Shown: in pieces, positions 36,766 to 45,088 of the stretch
How the letters are laid out: each line of letters begins with the position of its first letter
Numbering within the stretch: position 1 is the stretch's first letter
NCBI GenBank assembly: GCA_965198995.1
Contig: CBDAQG010000002.1
Location: 2,976,001-3,040,000, forward strand
DNA length: 64,000 nt
Source: CAXMMR01 sp965198995
Lineage (GTDB): Bacteria > Pseudomonadota > Alphaproteobacteria > Acetobacterales > Acetobacteraceae
Direction of reading: 5' to 3'
Translations under genes and position numbers: made by a program
Notes under the pieces: generated by a model
What the model was told of the DNA's origin: nothing
What the model saw: the letters and a program-made list of their open reading frames with translations, nothing else
Databases searched by the model: none

Positions 36766-39354
36766 ATGCTGTCGCACTTGCCTCCATATCGATCGACACG
36801 ATGCGTCACCATGGCGTTGACGATGCTCCTCGGACTGGTTCCAGAGGCCGGCGCATGGGCCGACGCCAACGGCTCGACCACGCCGACATCCGTCACCGCT
36901 GCAACCGCCACTCCGAGCTCGCCAAAACCCGGCCCGCAAACACCTGACCCGCAAAGACCAGGATCGGCATCGAACCCGATCGAGATCAATCAGGTCGTGG
37001 TGACCGGCCAGCGCAAGTCCGAGAAGCTGCAGAAGGCTCCGGTCTCGGTGACCGTGCTGACCAAGCCGACCATAGACGCCGCCGGCGTCAAGCGTGCCGA
37101 GGACATCATTTCGCTCACACCCGGTGCGAGCCTCGTCGCCGGCACCGCCGAGGTCGGCGACGTGCAGCTCAACATCCGCGGCATCAACAGCGCGCGCGAT
37201 GCCGGCTCGTCCTTCGCCTTCGTCGTCGACGGCATTCAGGAGCCCGACCCGTCGACCTTCAACCGCGAGTTCGCCGACCTGCAGCAGATCGAGGTGCTCA
37301 AGGGGCCGCAGGGCGCGATCTATGGCCGCAACGCCGAGGCGGGCGCCGTCGTGGTGACCACGGTGACGCCGACGAACACGCTGCAGGCCTCGACGACCAC
37401 GGGCATCGGCGACTTCAACACCGTCTATAACCAGTCCACCGTGTCCGGCGCGATCATTCCAAACGTGCTGGTGGGCCGGCTCTCGGTCGACTATCGCAAC
37501 ACCGACGGCTTCTACAAGAACAGCTTCTACGACAACTACTCGGTCGACGACTATCGCAACTACGACATCGACGGGCGGCTGATCTACACTCCCAGCGAGG
37601 ATTGGACGTTCGACCTGAAGGTCCGGTCCGGGCTGACGGATGCGGCGTCGATCTTCTACGACACCGTCTTCGAGCTGCCTGCTCTGGTGCCGATATTCGG
37701 GGCCGCCGTCGACCAGGACGTCAACGATCATCAGTTCCACTACAACGAGAACATCCAGCCGGACAATCACGAGGACACCCAGGAGGTGTCGCTCAAGGCC
37801 GACCACACCCTGCCCTGGGCGAAGCTCGCCGCCTATGTCGATTATTCGAGCGTCAACTCGAACCTGCTGTCGGACGGCACGCTCGCCTCGTTCGGCTTTT
37901 TCAACAATGCCAACAACGTGCTTGGCCGCAACGTCTGCGCCTCGAGCCAGGCGGCTGTGCTCGCCTCCGGCTTCGTCTATCCAGCGCCGCAAAACCCCGC
38001 CTTCGGCTTTCTCGGCGCCTACACGCCCTCGACCTGCGACGGCTACCAGTATCAGGTGCGCGACGAGAGCGACATCAGCACCGAGGTGCGATTCTCCTCG
38101 CTCGGCGCCGGCCCACTGCGCTGGTCGGGCGGGCTCTACTATCTCCACTCCGAACGGCATGTCGGCGTTTCGGTCGGCGATGACCTCGGCTTCTCGATCA
38201 ACAAAAACCTCGACAACCCGATCGACAGCACCAGCCCCACCGCGCAGCTCTACAACGACGATTTCACCAGCGACGTCATCGCCGGCTTCGGCTCGCTCGA
38301 TTATAATATCCGTCCGAACCTCGTGATCTCCGCCGCCCTGCGCTATGATACCGAGTTCAAGAGCGACAAGAACCTGGTGCCGACGGGCAATCTGCAGGAT
38401 TACATCAACATCGACTCCGGCGGGCCTGCTTCGGGCGTTTTCTTCCCGCTCAACCCGGGACTGATCGGCAATCCGCGCGGCATTCCCGAGAAGTCGGCGG
38501 TGTTCGACCAGCCGGAGCCCAAGCTGAGCCTCGATTGGACCCCGCAGGCCAACCTCACGCTCTATGCGACGGCCGGCATCGGCTTCAAGGCGGGCGGGTT
38601 CAACAGCGCCGGCACTCAGGCGACGGTCGCCAAGATCGCCGAGGAGAGCGGCAGCGACGTCACGGTTGGCGACGCGTATGGCAAGGAAACGTCGAACGCC
38701 TTTGAGGTCGGCATGAAGGGCCGGCTGCTCGGCACGCAACTCTCGTATCAGGCCGCCGCCTACTACACGATCGTCAACGGCATGCAGTTCAACGAGTTCT
38801 TCTCGAGCGGCGAAGGCCTGCTTCGCGTCGACTCCAACATCGACCGCGTCGACCTGCAGGGCGGCGAGCTCGCGGCCCAGTATCGCCCGCTGTCCTGGCT
38901 CGTCTTCTCCGGCGGCGGCGACGTGACCGGCAGCGAGATCGTCAAGAACTCGTCCCGCCCGAATACCGTCGGCAACAAGTCGCCCTACACGCCCGCCTAT
39001 ACGGCGACCGCCGCGGTCTCGATCTACCGTCCGGTGACCGAGCGCTTCTCGCTGATCGGCCGGCTCGACACCAATTTCGTCGGCCCGACTTGGTTCCACA
39101 CCGTGCAGCGCCAGTCGGTGCCGACGATCGACGGCGTCGATGGCTATTATGGCGGGGCGGAACGGCAGGCGTTCTCGACCTCGAACTTGCGCGTCGGCGT
39201 CGCCGGCCCGCGTTTCGAGCTGGTCGCCTTTGTCCGCAACCTGTTCAATCGCCACTACTTGGCCGAGGTGATCCCGGCGCCCGAGTTCGGCGGCTCGTTC
39301 GCCAGCGAAGGCGCCAGGCGCTTGATCGGCGGCGAGCTGACCGTCCATTACTGA
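36766..39354 (+). CDS. TonB-dependent outer-membrane receptor
   Basis: About 862 residues. The start is ATG 36766, because the longer frame (TTG 36709) begins inside the putative operator. A signal-like segment (MALTMLLGLVPEAGAWA) is followed by a TonB box region (IEINQVVVTGQRKSEKLQKA), a plug domain (LNIRGINSARDAGSSFAFVV, LKGPQGAIYGRNAEAGAVVV) and a 22-strand barrel. It ends ARRLIGGELTVHY. It resembles the plant-polymer/secondary-metabolite type receptors rather than siderophore ones. Forty-eight bases separate it from rutA, so one transcript is likely. It is inferred to import the substrate of the downstream enzymes. Confidence 0.92.
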   Translation: MLSHLPPYRSTRCVTMALTMLLGLVPEAGAWADANGSTTPTSVTAATATPSSPKPGPQTPDPQRPGSASNPIEINQVVVTGQRKSEKLQKAPVSVTVLTKPTIDAAGVKRAEDIISLTPGASLVAGTAEVGDVQLNIRGINSARDAGSSFAFVVDGIQEPDPSTFNREFADLQQIEVLKGPQGAIYGRNAEAGAVVVTTVTPTNTLQASTTTGIGDFNTVYNQSTVSGAIIPNVLVGRLSVDYRNTDGFYKNSFYDNYSVDDYRNYDIDGRLIYTPSEDWTFDLKVRSGLTDAASIFYDTVFELPALVPIFGAAVDQDVNDHQFHYNENIQPDNHEDTQEVSLKADHTLPWAKLAAYVDYSSVNSNLLSDGTLASFGFFNNANNVLGRNVCASSQAAVLASGFVYPAPQNPAFGFLGAYTPSTCDGYQYQVRDESDISTEVRFSSLGAGPLRWSGGLYYLHSERHVGVSVGDDLGFSINKNLDNPIDSTSPTAQLYNDDFTSDVIAGFGSLDYNIRPNLVISAALRYDTEFKSDKNLVPTGNLQDYINIDSGGPASGVFFPLNPGLIGNPRGIPEKSAVFDQPEPKLSLDWTPQANLTLYATAGIGFKAGGFNSAGTQATVAKIAEESGSDVTVGDAYGKETSNAFEVGMKGRLLGTQLSYQAAAYYTIVNGMQFNEFFSSGEGLLRVDSNIDRVDLQGGELAAQYRPLSWLVFSGGGDVTGSEIVKNSSRPNTVGNKSPYTPAYTATAAVSIYRPVTERFSLIGRLDTNFVGPTWFHTVQRQSVPTIDGVDGYYGGAERQAFSTSNLRVGVAGPRFELVAFVRNLFNRHYLAEVIPAPEFGGSFASEGARRLIGGELTVHY

Positions 39355-39402
39355 GGCAGGCCCGGCCTTGTAAGCATCGCTCCCGAACAGGAAACTTAGC
39401 GA

Positions 39403-40479
39403 ATGGACATCGGTGTTTTCATCCCGATCGGCAATAATGGCTGGCTGATCTCGACCACCGCGCCGCAATATCGCCCGAGCTTCGCGCTGAACCAGGCGGT
39501 GGTGCAGAAGGCCGAGCAGCACGGGCTCGACTTCGCGCTTTCGATGATCAAGCTGCGCGGCTTCGGCGGCGCCACCGAGTTCTGGGACCACAACCTCGAA
39601 TCGTTCACCCTGATGGCCGGCATCGCCGCCACCACGAGCCGGATCAGGCTCTACGCGTCGGTGGCGTTGCTGACGATCCCACCGGCGATCGTCGCGCGCA
39701 TGGCGGTGACCATCGACAGCATCGCGCCCGGCCGCTTCGGCGTGAACATCGTCTCCGGCTGGCAGAAGGCCGAGTATGAGCAGATGGGGGCGTGGCCGGG
39801 CGACTGGTACTTCGCCAACCGTTATGATTACAGCTCGGAATACGTCGAGGTGATGCACCGGCTGTGGACGGACGGCGCCGCCGACTATCAGGGCAAATAT
39901 TTCACCATGACCGATTGCCGGCTGAGCCCGCGCCCGTCGGCGCCGATCCGCATCGTCGCCGCCGGCCAGAGCGAGCGCGGCATGCGCTTTGCCGCCGAGC
40001 ACGCCGACTACAACTTCGTCATGGGGATCGGGGTCAACACGCCGGCGGCGCACGCGGCGGGAAACCGGCAGCTCCTGCGCAGCGCGGCCGTGACCGGGCG
40101 CGACGTCGGCTCCTACGTTCTGTTCATGATCATCACCGCCGAGAACGATGCCGCCGCCGAGGCCAAGTGGCAGCATTATCGCAGCGGCGTCGACACTGCC
40201 GCCCTCGCCTGGATGGCCGAGCAGGGCGCGGCCGACACCAGCTCCGGCGACGACGCGACGGCGCGGCGTATCAACCTGCCGGACGGCGCCGTCAACCTCA
40301 ACATCGGCACCCTGGTCGGCTCCTACGCGACGGTGGCGCGGCTGCTCGACGAGGCGGCGGCGGTCGAGGGATCGAAGGGCATTATGCTGATCTTCGACGA
40401 CTTCCTAGACGGGCTGGACAGCTTTGGCCGCCACGTGCAGCCGCTGATGCAATCGCGTCGCGACAGGCGGCTCGCGTGA
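39403..40479 (+). CDS. rutA: RutA-type flavin-dependent monooxygenase
   Basis: 358 residues, aligned from memory along its length with E. coli RutA: GVFIPIGNNGWLISTTAPQY, FALSMIKLRGFGGATEFWDH, NLESFTLMAGIAA, FGVNIVSGWQKAEYEQMGAW, DVGSYVLFMIITAENDAAAE and NIGTLVGSYATVARLLDEAA. RutA uses FMNH2 and O2 to open the uracil ring by oxidative amide cleavage. The rest of the rut operon (rutC, D, E, F, G) is absent. Related LLM enzymes open other cyclic amides, so the pyrimidine assignment is not certain. The stop overlaps the next gene's GTG (GTGA), indicating coupling. Confidence 0.88.
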   Translation: MDIGVFIPIGNNGWLISTTAPQYRPSFALNQAVVQKAEQHGLDFALSMIKLRGFGGATEFWDHNLESFTLMAGIAATTSRIRLYASVALLTIPPAIVARMAVTIDSIAPGRFGVNIVSGWQKAEYEQMGAWPGDWYFANRYDYSSEYVEVMHRLWTDGAADYQGKYFTMTDCRLSPRPSAPIRIVAAGQSERGMRFAAEHADYNFVMGIGVNTPAAHAAGNRQLLRSAAVTGRDVGSYVLFMIITAENDAAAEAKWQHYRSGVDTAALAWMAEQGAADTSSGDDATARRINLPDGAVNLNIGTLVGSYATVARLLDEAAAVEGSKGIMLIFDDFLDGLDSFGRHVQPLMQSRRDRRLA

Positions 40480-41123
40480 CCGCCGAGCCGCCGGATGGCT
40501 ACGCCGCCTACCAGGCCGGAACCAGGATCGGCTTCGGCGAGCGGCCAGGCGTGGTGGTGGTCGATTTTCAGCTCGCCTTTACCGACCCGCGCTTTCCGCT
40601 GGGCGGCTCACCGCACATCGCGCGCGCCGTCGACAACACCGCGACGCTGCTCGCCGCCGCGCGGCGCGCGCGCGCGCCGGTCGCGCTGTGCTACACCGCC
40701 TACAGCTCCGAGCACGACGCGCCTTACTGGAAGGTCCCCTCCGTCGTCAGCGATTTTCGCCATGGCTGGGAAGGCGCTGAGCTCGATCCGCGGCTGCGGG
40801 CGGCTGGCGATGCGGTGTTCTGCAAGTCGGCGGCATCGATCTTCTTCGGCACGGCAGTGCACTCGTTTCTCGTCAAGCAGCGCGTCGACACGCTGATCGT
40901 CACCGGCTGCACCACCTCGGGCTGCGTGCGCGCGACCGTCATCGACGGCTTCAGCCATGGCTTCCGCGTGGCCGTCCCGGAACCCTGCTGCGGCGACATG
41001 GAGGACGGGCCGCATCGCGATAATCTTCGTGACATCGGGCGCCGATATGCCGACGTTGTCAGCCTTGATGAAACGCTCCGCTATTTCGCCGAAATCCAGG
41101 CTCGCAACAGCTCGTCGATCTGA
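40476..41123 (+). CDS. isochorismatase-fold amidohydrolase
   Basis: 215 residues from GTG 40476, overlapping the rutA stop. The catalytic triad of cysteine hydrolases is visible: Asp in GVVVVDFQLAF, Lys in GDAVFCKSAASIFFGT, and Cys in TLIVTGCTTSGCVRATVIDG. That GCTTSGCVRA motif is like N-carbamoylsarcosine amidase and maleamate amidase, and unlike the MCTNVC motif I expect in RutB. It may thus hydrolyse a ureido or carboxamide product of the RutA-like enzyme, releasing ammonia. Cytoplasmic and intact. It converges with the CoA-transferase gene, with 25 bases between stops. Confidence 0.85.
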   Translation: MTAEPPDGYAAYQAGTRIGFGERPGVVVVDFQLAFTDPRFPLGGSPHIARAVDNTATLLAAARRARAPVALCYTAYSSEHDAPYWKVPSVVSDFRHGWEGAELDPRLRAAGDAVFCKSAASIFFGTAVHSFLVKQRVDTLIVTGCTTSGCVRATVIDGFSHGFRVAVPEPCCGDMEDGPHRDNLRDIGRRYADVVSLDETLRYFAEIQARNSSSI

Positions 41124-41148
41124 AGGTGTCGGCAAAGCGTCAGCGTGG

Positions 41149-42357
41149 TCAGATCACGCCTCGTTCGCGCAGGTCCGTCAGCGTTGCCTGCGCGAGGCCG
41201 AGGCGCTCGCCGAGCAGAGCGTCGGTATGCGCTCCGAGCTCCGGGCTTGGCGCACGCACGCGTCCGGGCGTTGCCGACAACCGAGGCGTCACATTTTGCA
41301 TCGCGAGGTCCCCCAGCCCGGGCTGGTGGATGGTGACGATCGCCTCGCGGGCCTGCATGTGCGGGTCGGCCAGCATCTCCGGCGCCCGATAGATGCGGCC
41401 GGCCGGCACCGCGTTGTCCTCCATCAGCCGTTCCAACGCGGCCGCTTCCCACCCCGCGGTCCATGCGGCGATCAGCGCGTCGAGCTCGGCCTGGTTCTGC
41501 CCGCGCGCGGTGTGCGTCGCATAGCGCGGGTCGGAGGCGAGCCCCGGCCGCTGCATGGCCAGGCAGAGGCGGCGGAACACCGTGTCCTGGTTGGCGGCGA
41601 TCAGCAGCATCGACCCGTCGCGCGTCGGATAGACGTTGGAGGGCGCAACGTTGGGCAGCACCGCGCCGCTGCGTTCGCGCACGTAGCCGACCTGCTGATA
41701 CTCGGTGATCAGGCTCTCCATCATCGCCAGCACCGCCTCGTAGATGGCGCTGTCGACCACCTGGCCGGTGCCCGACGCGGTGCGGGCGTGCAGCGCCATC
41801 AGCGCGCCGAGTGCCGCGTAAAGCGCGGCCAGACTGTCGCCGATCGAAATGCCGACCCGGCTCGGCGGCGCGTCCGCATTGCCAACGACATAGCGCAACC
41901 CGCCCATCGCCTCGCCGACGGCGCCAAATCCGGCGCGAGCCGCATACGGCCCGGTCTGGCCGTAGCCGCTGACCCGCACCATGATGAGCTTCGGGTTAAG
42001 CGCGGCCAGCGCCTCGTAGCCGAGGCCCCAGCGCTCCATCGTGCCGGGACGGAAGTTCTCGACCAGGATGTCGGCCTGGCTGATCAGGCGCCGGGCAAGA
42101 GCCTGCCCCTCCTCGGTGCGCAGGTTCAGGGTCACGGACTTCTTGTTGCGCGCCACGACCGGAAACCAGAGGGACTTGCCGTTCGCCTTTTCGCGACCCC
42201 AGTCGCGCATCGGGTCGCCCGTGCCCGGCGGCTCGATCTTGATCACTTCGGCGCCGAAATCAGCCAGCAACTGGCCGCAGAATGGCCCGGCGAGGAGCTG
42301 TCCCATCTCGATGACACGGACGTCGTGCAGCGGACCGGCGAGCGGCTGGTCGGACAT
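41149..42357 (-). CDS. class III CoA-transferase (CaiB/BaiF family)
   Basis: 402 residues. The N-terminal DVRVIEMGQLLAGPFCGQLL and ADFGAEVIKIEPPGTGDPMR, then ILVENFRPGTMERWGLGYEA, are family hallmarks. The catalytic Asp is most likely in VGISIGDSLAALYAALGALM. Full length and intact. It moves CoA between organic acids, with carnitine, formyl and succinyl-CoA:dicarboxylate types known. Next to an HMG-CoA-lyase-like gene, a dicarboxylate such as a 3-hydroxy-3-methyl acid is the natural candidate acceptor. It is transcribed divergently from the lyase. Confidence 0.88.
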   Translation of the reverse strand: MSDQPLAGPLHDVRVIEMGQLLAGPFCGQLLADFGAEVIKIEPPGTGDPMRDWGREKANGKSLWFPVVARNKKSVTLNLRTEEGQALARRLISQADILVENFRPGTMERWGLGYEALAALNPKLIMVRVSGYGQTGPYAARAGFGAVGEAMGGLRYVVGNADAPPSRVGISIGDSLAALYAALGALMALHARTASGTGQVVDSAIYEAVLAMMESLITEYQQVGYVRERSGAVLPNVAPSNVYPTRDGSMLLIAANQDTVFRRLCLAMQRPGLASDPRYATHTARGQNQAELDALIAAWTAGWEAAALERLMEDNAVPAGRIYRAPEMLADPHMQAREAIVTIHQPGLGDLAMQNVTPRLSATPGRVRAPSPELGAHTDALLGERLGLAQATLTDLRERGVI

Positions 42358-42510
42358 CTCTGACTACTCCAGGCAGTCGGATCGTATGCAATCATCGCGG
42401 GTAACGCAATCAGATGCGATGCCGCTGGGCACCGGTTTTGCCCAATCCGATGGGATTACCGGAAGACTCGCGAAAACACGAAGGCGGCAAGGGCTTGCCG
42501 GCGTCGATGA

Positions 42511-42520
42511 TTGTACACAA
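42511..42520. promoter_or_regulatory. possible operator between CoA-transferase and lyase genes
   Basis: TTGTACACAA, flanked by A and T to give ATTGT-AC-ACAAT arms, 33 bases before the lyase ATG. It matches the cluster's other sites (TTGGATACAG) at seven of ten positions. It may be a second binding site for the same GntR regulator. Confidence 0.4.
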
Positions 42521-42552
42521 TATGCGGGTCGGTGGGCGCAGGTCGGAGGCTG

Positions 42553-43455
42553 ATGGCGGCTTGGGTCGACCTTGTCGAGGTGGCGCCTCGCGACGGCCTG
42601 CAGAACGAGCCGACGCCGCTGTCCACGGCGGACAAGGTTGCGCTGATCAAGCGGTCGGTTGCTGCCGGCTTGACGCGCATTGAGGTGGCGAGCTTTGTCA
42701 ACCCGGCGCGCGTGCCGGCGATGGCCGACGCCGAGGCGGTGCTGGCGGGCTTGCGCGATGTCGACGGCCTTCGACGCAGCGGCCTGGTGCTAAACCGCCG
42801 CGGATTGGAGCGTGCGCTGGCGGCCGGGGTCGACGACGTGAACGTCGTCGTCGTCGCCACCGACAGCTTCAGCCGTCGCAACAGTGGCGTCAGCACCGCC
42901 GAGGCGTTGGCGGGCTGGGCCGAGATCGCGGCGGCGGCGCGTGCCGCCGGCATCCCCGTCACGGTGACGATCGCTGCCGCCTTCGGCTGCCCGTTCGAGG
43001 GGGAGGTGGCGGTCTCCCGCGTGGCCGGTATCGCCGAGGCCGCGGCCGCCGCACGGCCCGACGAGATCGCGCTGGCCGACACGATCGGCGTCGCTGCACC
43101 GAGCGACGTCGTCGAGCGCGTTGCCGCCGTGCGCAGCGTCACCTCCGGCGTGCGGCTGCGGGCGCATTTCCACAACACCCGCAACACCGGGCTCGCCAAT
43201 GCCGCCGCGGCGGTGGCGTTCGGCGTCGAGACGCTGGATGCGAGCCTCGGCGGCATCGGCGGCTGCCCGTTCGCGCCCGCCGCGACGGGCAACATCCCGA
43301 CCGAGGACCTGGCCTACATGCTGGACCGGATGGGACATCCGACCGGCGTGGATCTCGGCCGGCTGATCGCGGCAGCCGCATGGCTGCAGGACCGGCTCGG
43401 CCACGCGGTCCCCGGCCTGCTCAGCCGTGCCGGTCTGTTCCCGCCGCGCCTCTGA
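42553..43455 (+). CDS. HMG-CoA lyase-like enzyme
   Basis: 300 residues from ATG 42553, with GGAGG just upstream. The earlier in-frame ATG at 42511 falls on the putative operator. DRE-TIM motifs: VEVAPRDGLQNEPTPLS (the Arg-Asp catalytic pair), IEVASFVNPARVPAMADAEA, LADTIGVAAPSDV, LRAHFHNTRNTGLANA (metal His pair) and ASLGGIGGCPFAPAATGN, which carries the active-site Cys. Family enzymes split 3-hydroxy-3-methylglutaryl-CoA, or related hydroxyacyl-CoA, into acetyl-CoA and a keto acid. Context suggests that it finishes a pathway started by RutA-like ring opening. Confidence 0.9.
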   Translation: MAAWVDLVEVAPRDGLQNEPTPLSTADKVALIKRSVAAGLTRIEVASFVNPARVPAMADAEAVLAGLRDVDGLRRSGLVLNRRGLERALAAGVDDVNVVVVATDSFSRRNSGVSTAEALAGWAEIAAAARAAGIPVTVTIAAAFGCPFEGEVAVSRVAGIAEAAAAARPDEIALADTIGVAAPSDVVERVAAVRSVTSGVRLRAHFHNTRNTGLANAAAAVAFGVETLDASLGGIGGCPFAPAATGNIPTEDLAYMLDRMGHPTGVDLGRLIAAAAWLQDRLGHAVPGLLSRAGLFPPRL

Positions 43456-43621
43456 CCGAGCCGTAACGATATCGGTGACAGCCTGCCACAGTCTTCGTGG
43501 AAGGCATGGACGCGGAGGACCGGACGGCCGAGGCAGAAAGCGGCAGCACGGTGACGCCTTCCGTCCCGCGCTGGAGCCAGAGGACAAGGCCCCTGCCCTG
43601 TCTGCCACCTTGCTGGCCGAG

Positions 43622-44379
43622 TTAGAGGCAAGCACGAAGCCACAGCCGCATTAAAGCAAGCTGGACCATTGCGAGGAAATTAGCAGCGAGCATGTCGTAA
43701 CGGGTGGCAACGCGGCGGAAGTGCTTCAGCTTGGAGAAGAACCGCTCGATCAGGTTGCGCTCACGGTAGAGCCGCTTGCTGAAGCAGCGCTTCCACTTTC
43801 GGTTGCTCGTCGGCGGTATGTTGGGCGTGACGCCTTGGTTCTGAATCAACTCGCGGATGCGGTTGACGTGGCAATCCTTGTCGGCCAGCACGATGGTGCG
43901 TGAGCCGAGTTGATCGAGCAGGCGATCGACGATCTGCCCGTCGTGGGTCTGTCCAGCGGGTAGGCCGAGTCGGATTGGGAGGCCCTGCGCGTCGACGACG
44001 ACGTGGATCGTGGTTGTGAGCCCGCCTCGGCTGCGACCGAGACAATGATCTGGACCCCCTTTTTTGCCGTCGCAGCCTGCTGGTGCGCTCGGATTGATGT
44101 GCTGTCGATCATCTGGATCTGGCCGTCGTGCGCTTCGCTGATGGCCTCCAGCAGCCGGTCCCATACACCCGCTTGCCGCCATCGATTGAAGCGGTTGTAG
44201 CAGGTGGTGCGTGGACCATAGCGCTCCGGCAGGTCTCGCCACGGCGCGCCTGAGCGCAACACCCAGAAGATGCCGTTCAGGACGCGGCGGTCATTGACGC
44301 ATGGGACGCCTCTGGGCTTGTTGGGCAGCAGCGGCTGGATCACGCGCCATTCGAAGTCGGTCAGGTCATATCGGCTCAT
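43622..44379 (-). CDS. IS5-family transposase, two frames joined by -1 frameshift
   Basis: OrfA starts at ATG 44379 (MSRYDLTDFEWRVIQPLLPN, the DUF4096 domain) and holds the first catalytic Asp (QIQMIDSTSIRAHQ). OrfB continues in the -1 frame with the second Asp (TIVLADKDCHVNRI) and the Glu in YRERNLIERFFSKLKHFRRV. The switch point is A-AAA-AAG near 44059-44066, the canonical -1 slippery heptamer in the orfA frame, followed by a G-run. This is the known expression mode of IS427-type elements, so I treat it as one gene rather than a pseudogene. The extreme C-terminus is altered by truncation of the element. Confidence 0.8.
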
Positions 44380-44395
44380 GCCAATGCTGAATCAG
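43622..44395 (-). mobile_element. IS5-family (IS427-type) element, left end truncated
   Basis: Two overlapping leftward frames make one transposase. The 5' end near 44395 has CTGATTCAGC on the minus strand. No matching inverted repeat was found near 43600. The protein ends LMRLWLRACL, where these transposases normally continue with a short charged tail, so the 3' end and its terminal repeat appear lost. Confidence 0.7.
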
Positions 44396-44851
44396 ATGCT
44401 GGCCGATTTGGAAAGATGTATGGCTCTTCACATGGAACACACGCCCGAGATGCTGCTGCCGGAGACTTTGCGATCTGCCGCTTGCCGCAGCGGTAATGAG
44501 TGGGGCTGGACCCCTGAAGCAATACCGTTGGTGATCGATGAAGCGGAGAAGGCGGGTCTGCTCAATATCGGCGGACAGCTGCAGTTCCTGATGCCGGAAG
44601 GCACGTGCGAATGCTATTGGGTAGAGGTCGATGCGCTGACCTGTGAGCCGGAGGGCCTGACCTGGACCCAGCGCGTTGCGCTCGCCGCTGCCGCTGCCAG
44701 GCAGAAGATGGCGGAGATCAGCCGTCGTTACGACTTCATTGGTGAGGGCCGCAAAGCCTTTGCCGCTCCTTTCGCGGCTTACGAAGCTGCCGGCGGTGAT
44801 GTTCGCGACCGCATGTGCTTCATTTGGTACTTGCAGGCTGACCAGCACTAA
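44378..44851 (+). CDS. hypothetical protein abutting the IS
   Basis: About 157 residues (or 151 from ATG 44396). MLADLERCMALHMEHTPEML and LPETLRSAACRSGNEWGWTP are followed by IDEAEKAGLLNIGGQLQFLM, CECYWVEVDALTCEPEGLTW and VRDRMCFIWYLQADQH. It looks soluble and coding, with Cys spaced through it. Its first codons lie within the IS terminus, so the native start may have been lost or replaced. I do not recognise the family. Confidence 0.5.
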   Translation: MPMLNQMLADLERCMALHMEHTPEMLLPETLRSAACRSGNEWGWTPEAIPLVIDEAEKAGLLNIGGQLQFLMPEGTCECYWVEVDALTCEPEGLTWTQRVALAAAAARQKMAEISRRYDFIGEGRKAFAAPFAAYEAAGGDVRDRMCFIWYLQADQH

Positions 44852-44853
44852 CC

Positions 44854-44914
44854 AACCGGTGCCCTTTTATGGGTTCACGACCTAACCGGTGCCCTTTTTT
44901 TGGGTTCACGACCT
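44854..44914 (+). repeat. two tandem ~30-bp direct repeats
   Basis: AACCGGTGCCCTTTT... then GGGTTCACGACCT occurs at 44854-44883 and again at 44884-44914. The copies differ only at the T-run (TTTTAT versus TTTTTTT). It lies immediately after a stop codon. Slippage or an old recombination site are possible origins. Confidence 0.8.
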
Positions 44915-45088
44915 AAGTTAGGCGGTCCAAACCACGCACGACCCATCCCGACAGCACGCGATCAGCCGTTGGCAATTGAATTTATCCCGGAGGTTAATCA
45001 GTATCGGTCATATCGTCGTCTCCGTTAAGAGTTTGGCTATGATCATCAAGGCGTAACCCCTCAGTTTGACCTCTATGAAGGTGCGGGA

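Noticed and set aside
36631..40176. 1,181-codon open frame on the minus strand
   Set aside because: It is the antisense shadow of the TonB receptor and rutA genes. The composition (Asp/Val/Arg/His-rich, no domains) is typical of the opposite strand of GC-rich coding sequence.
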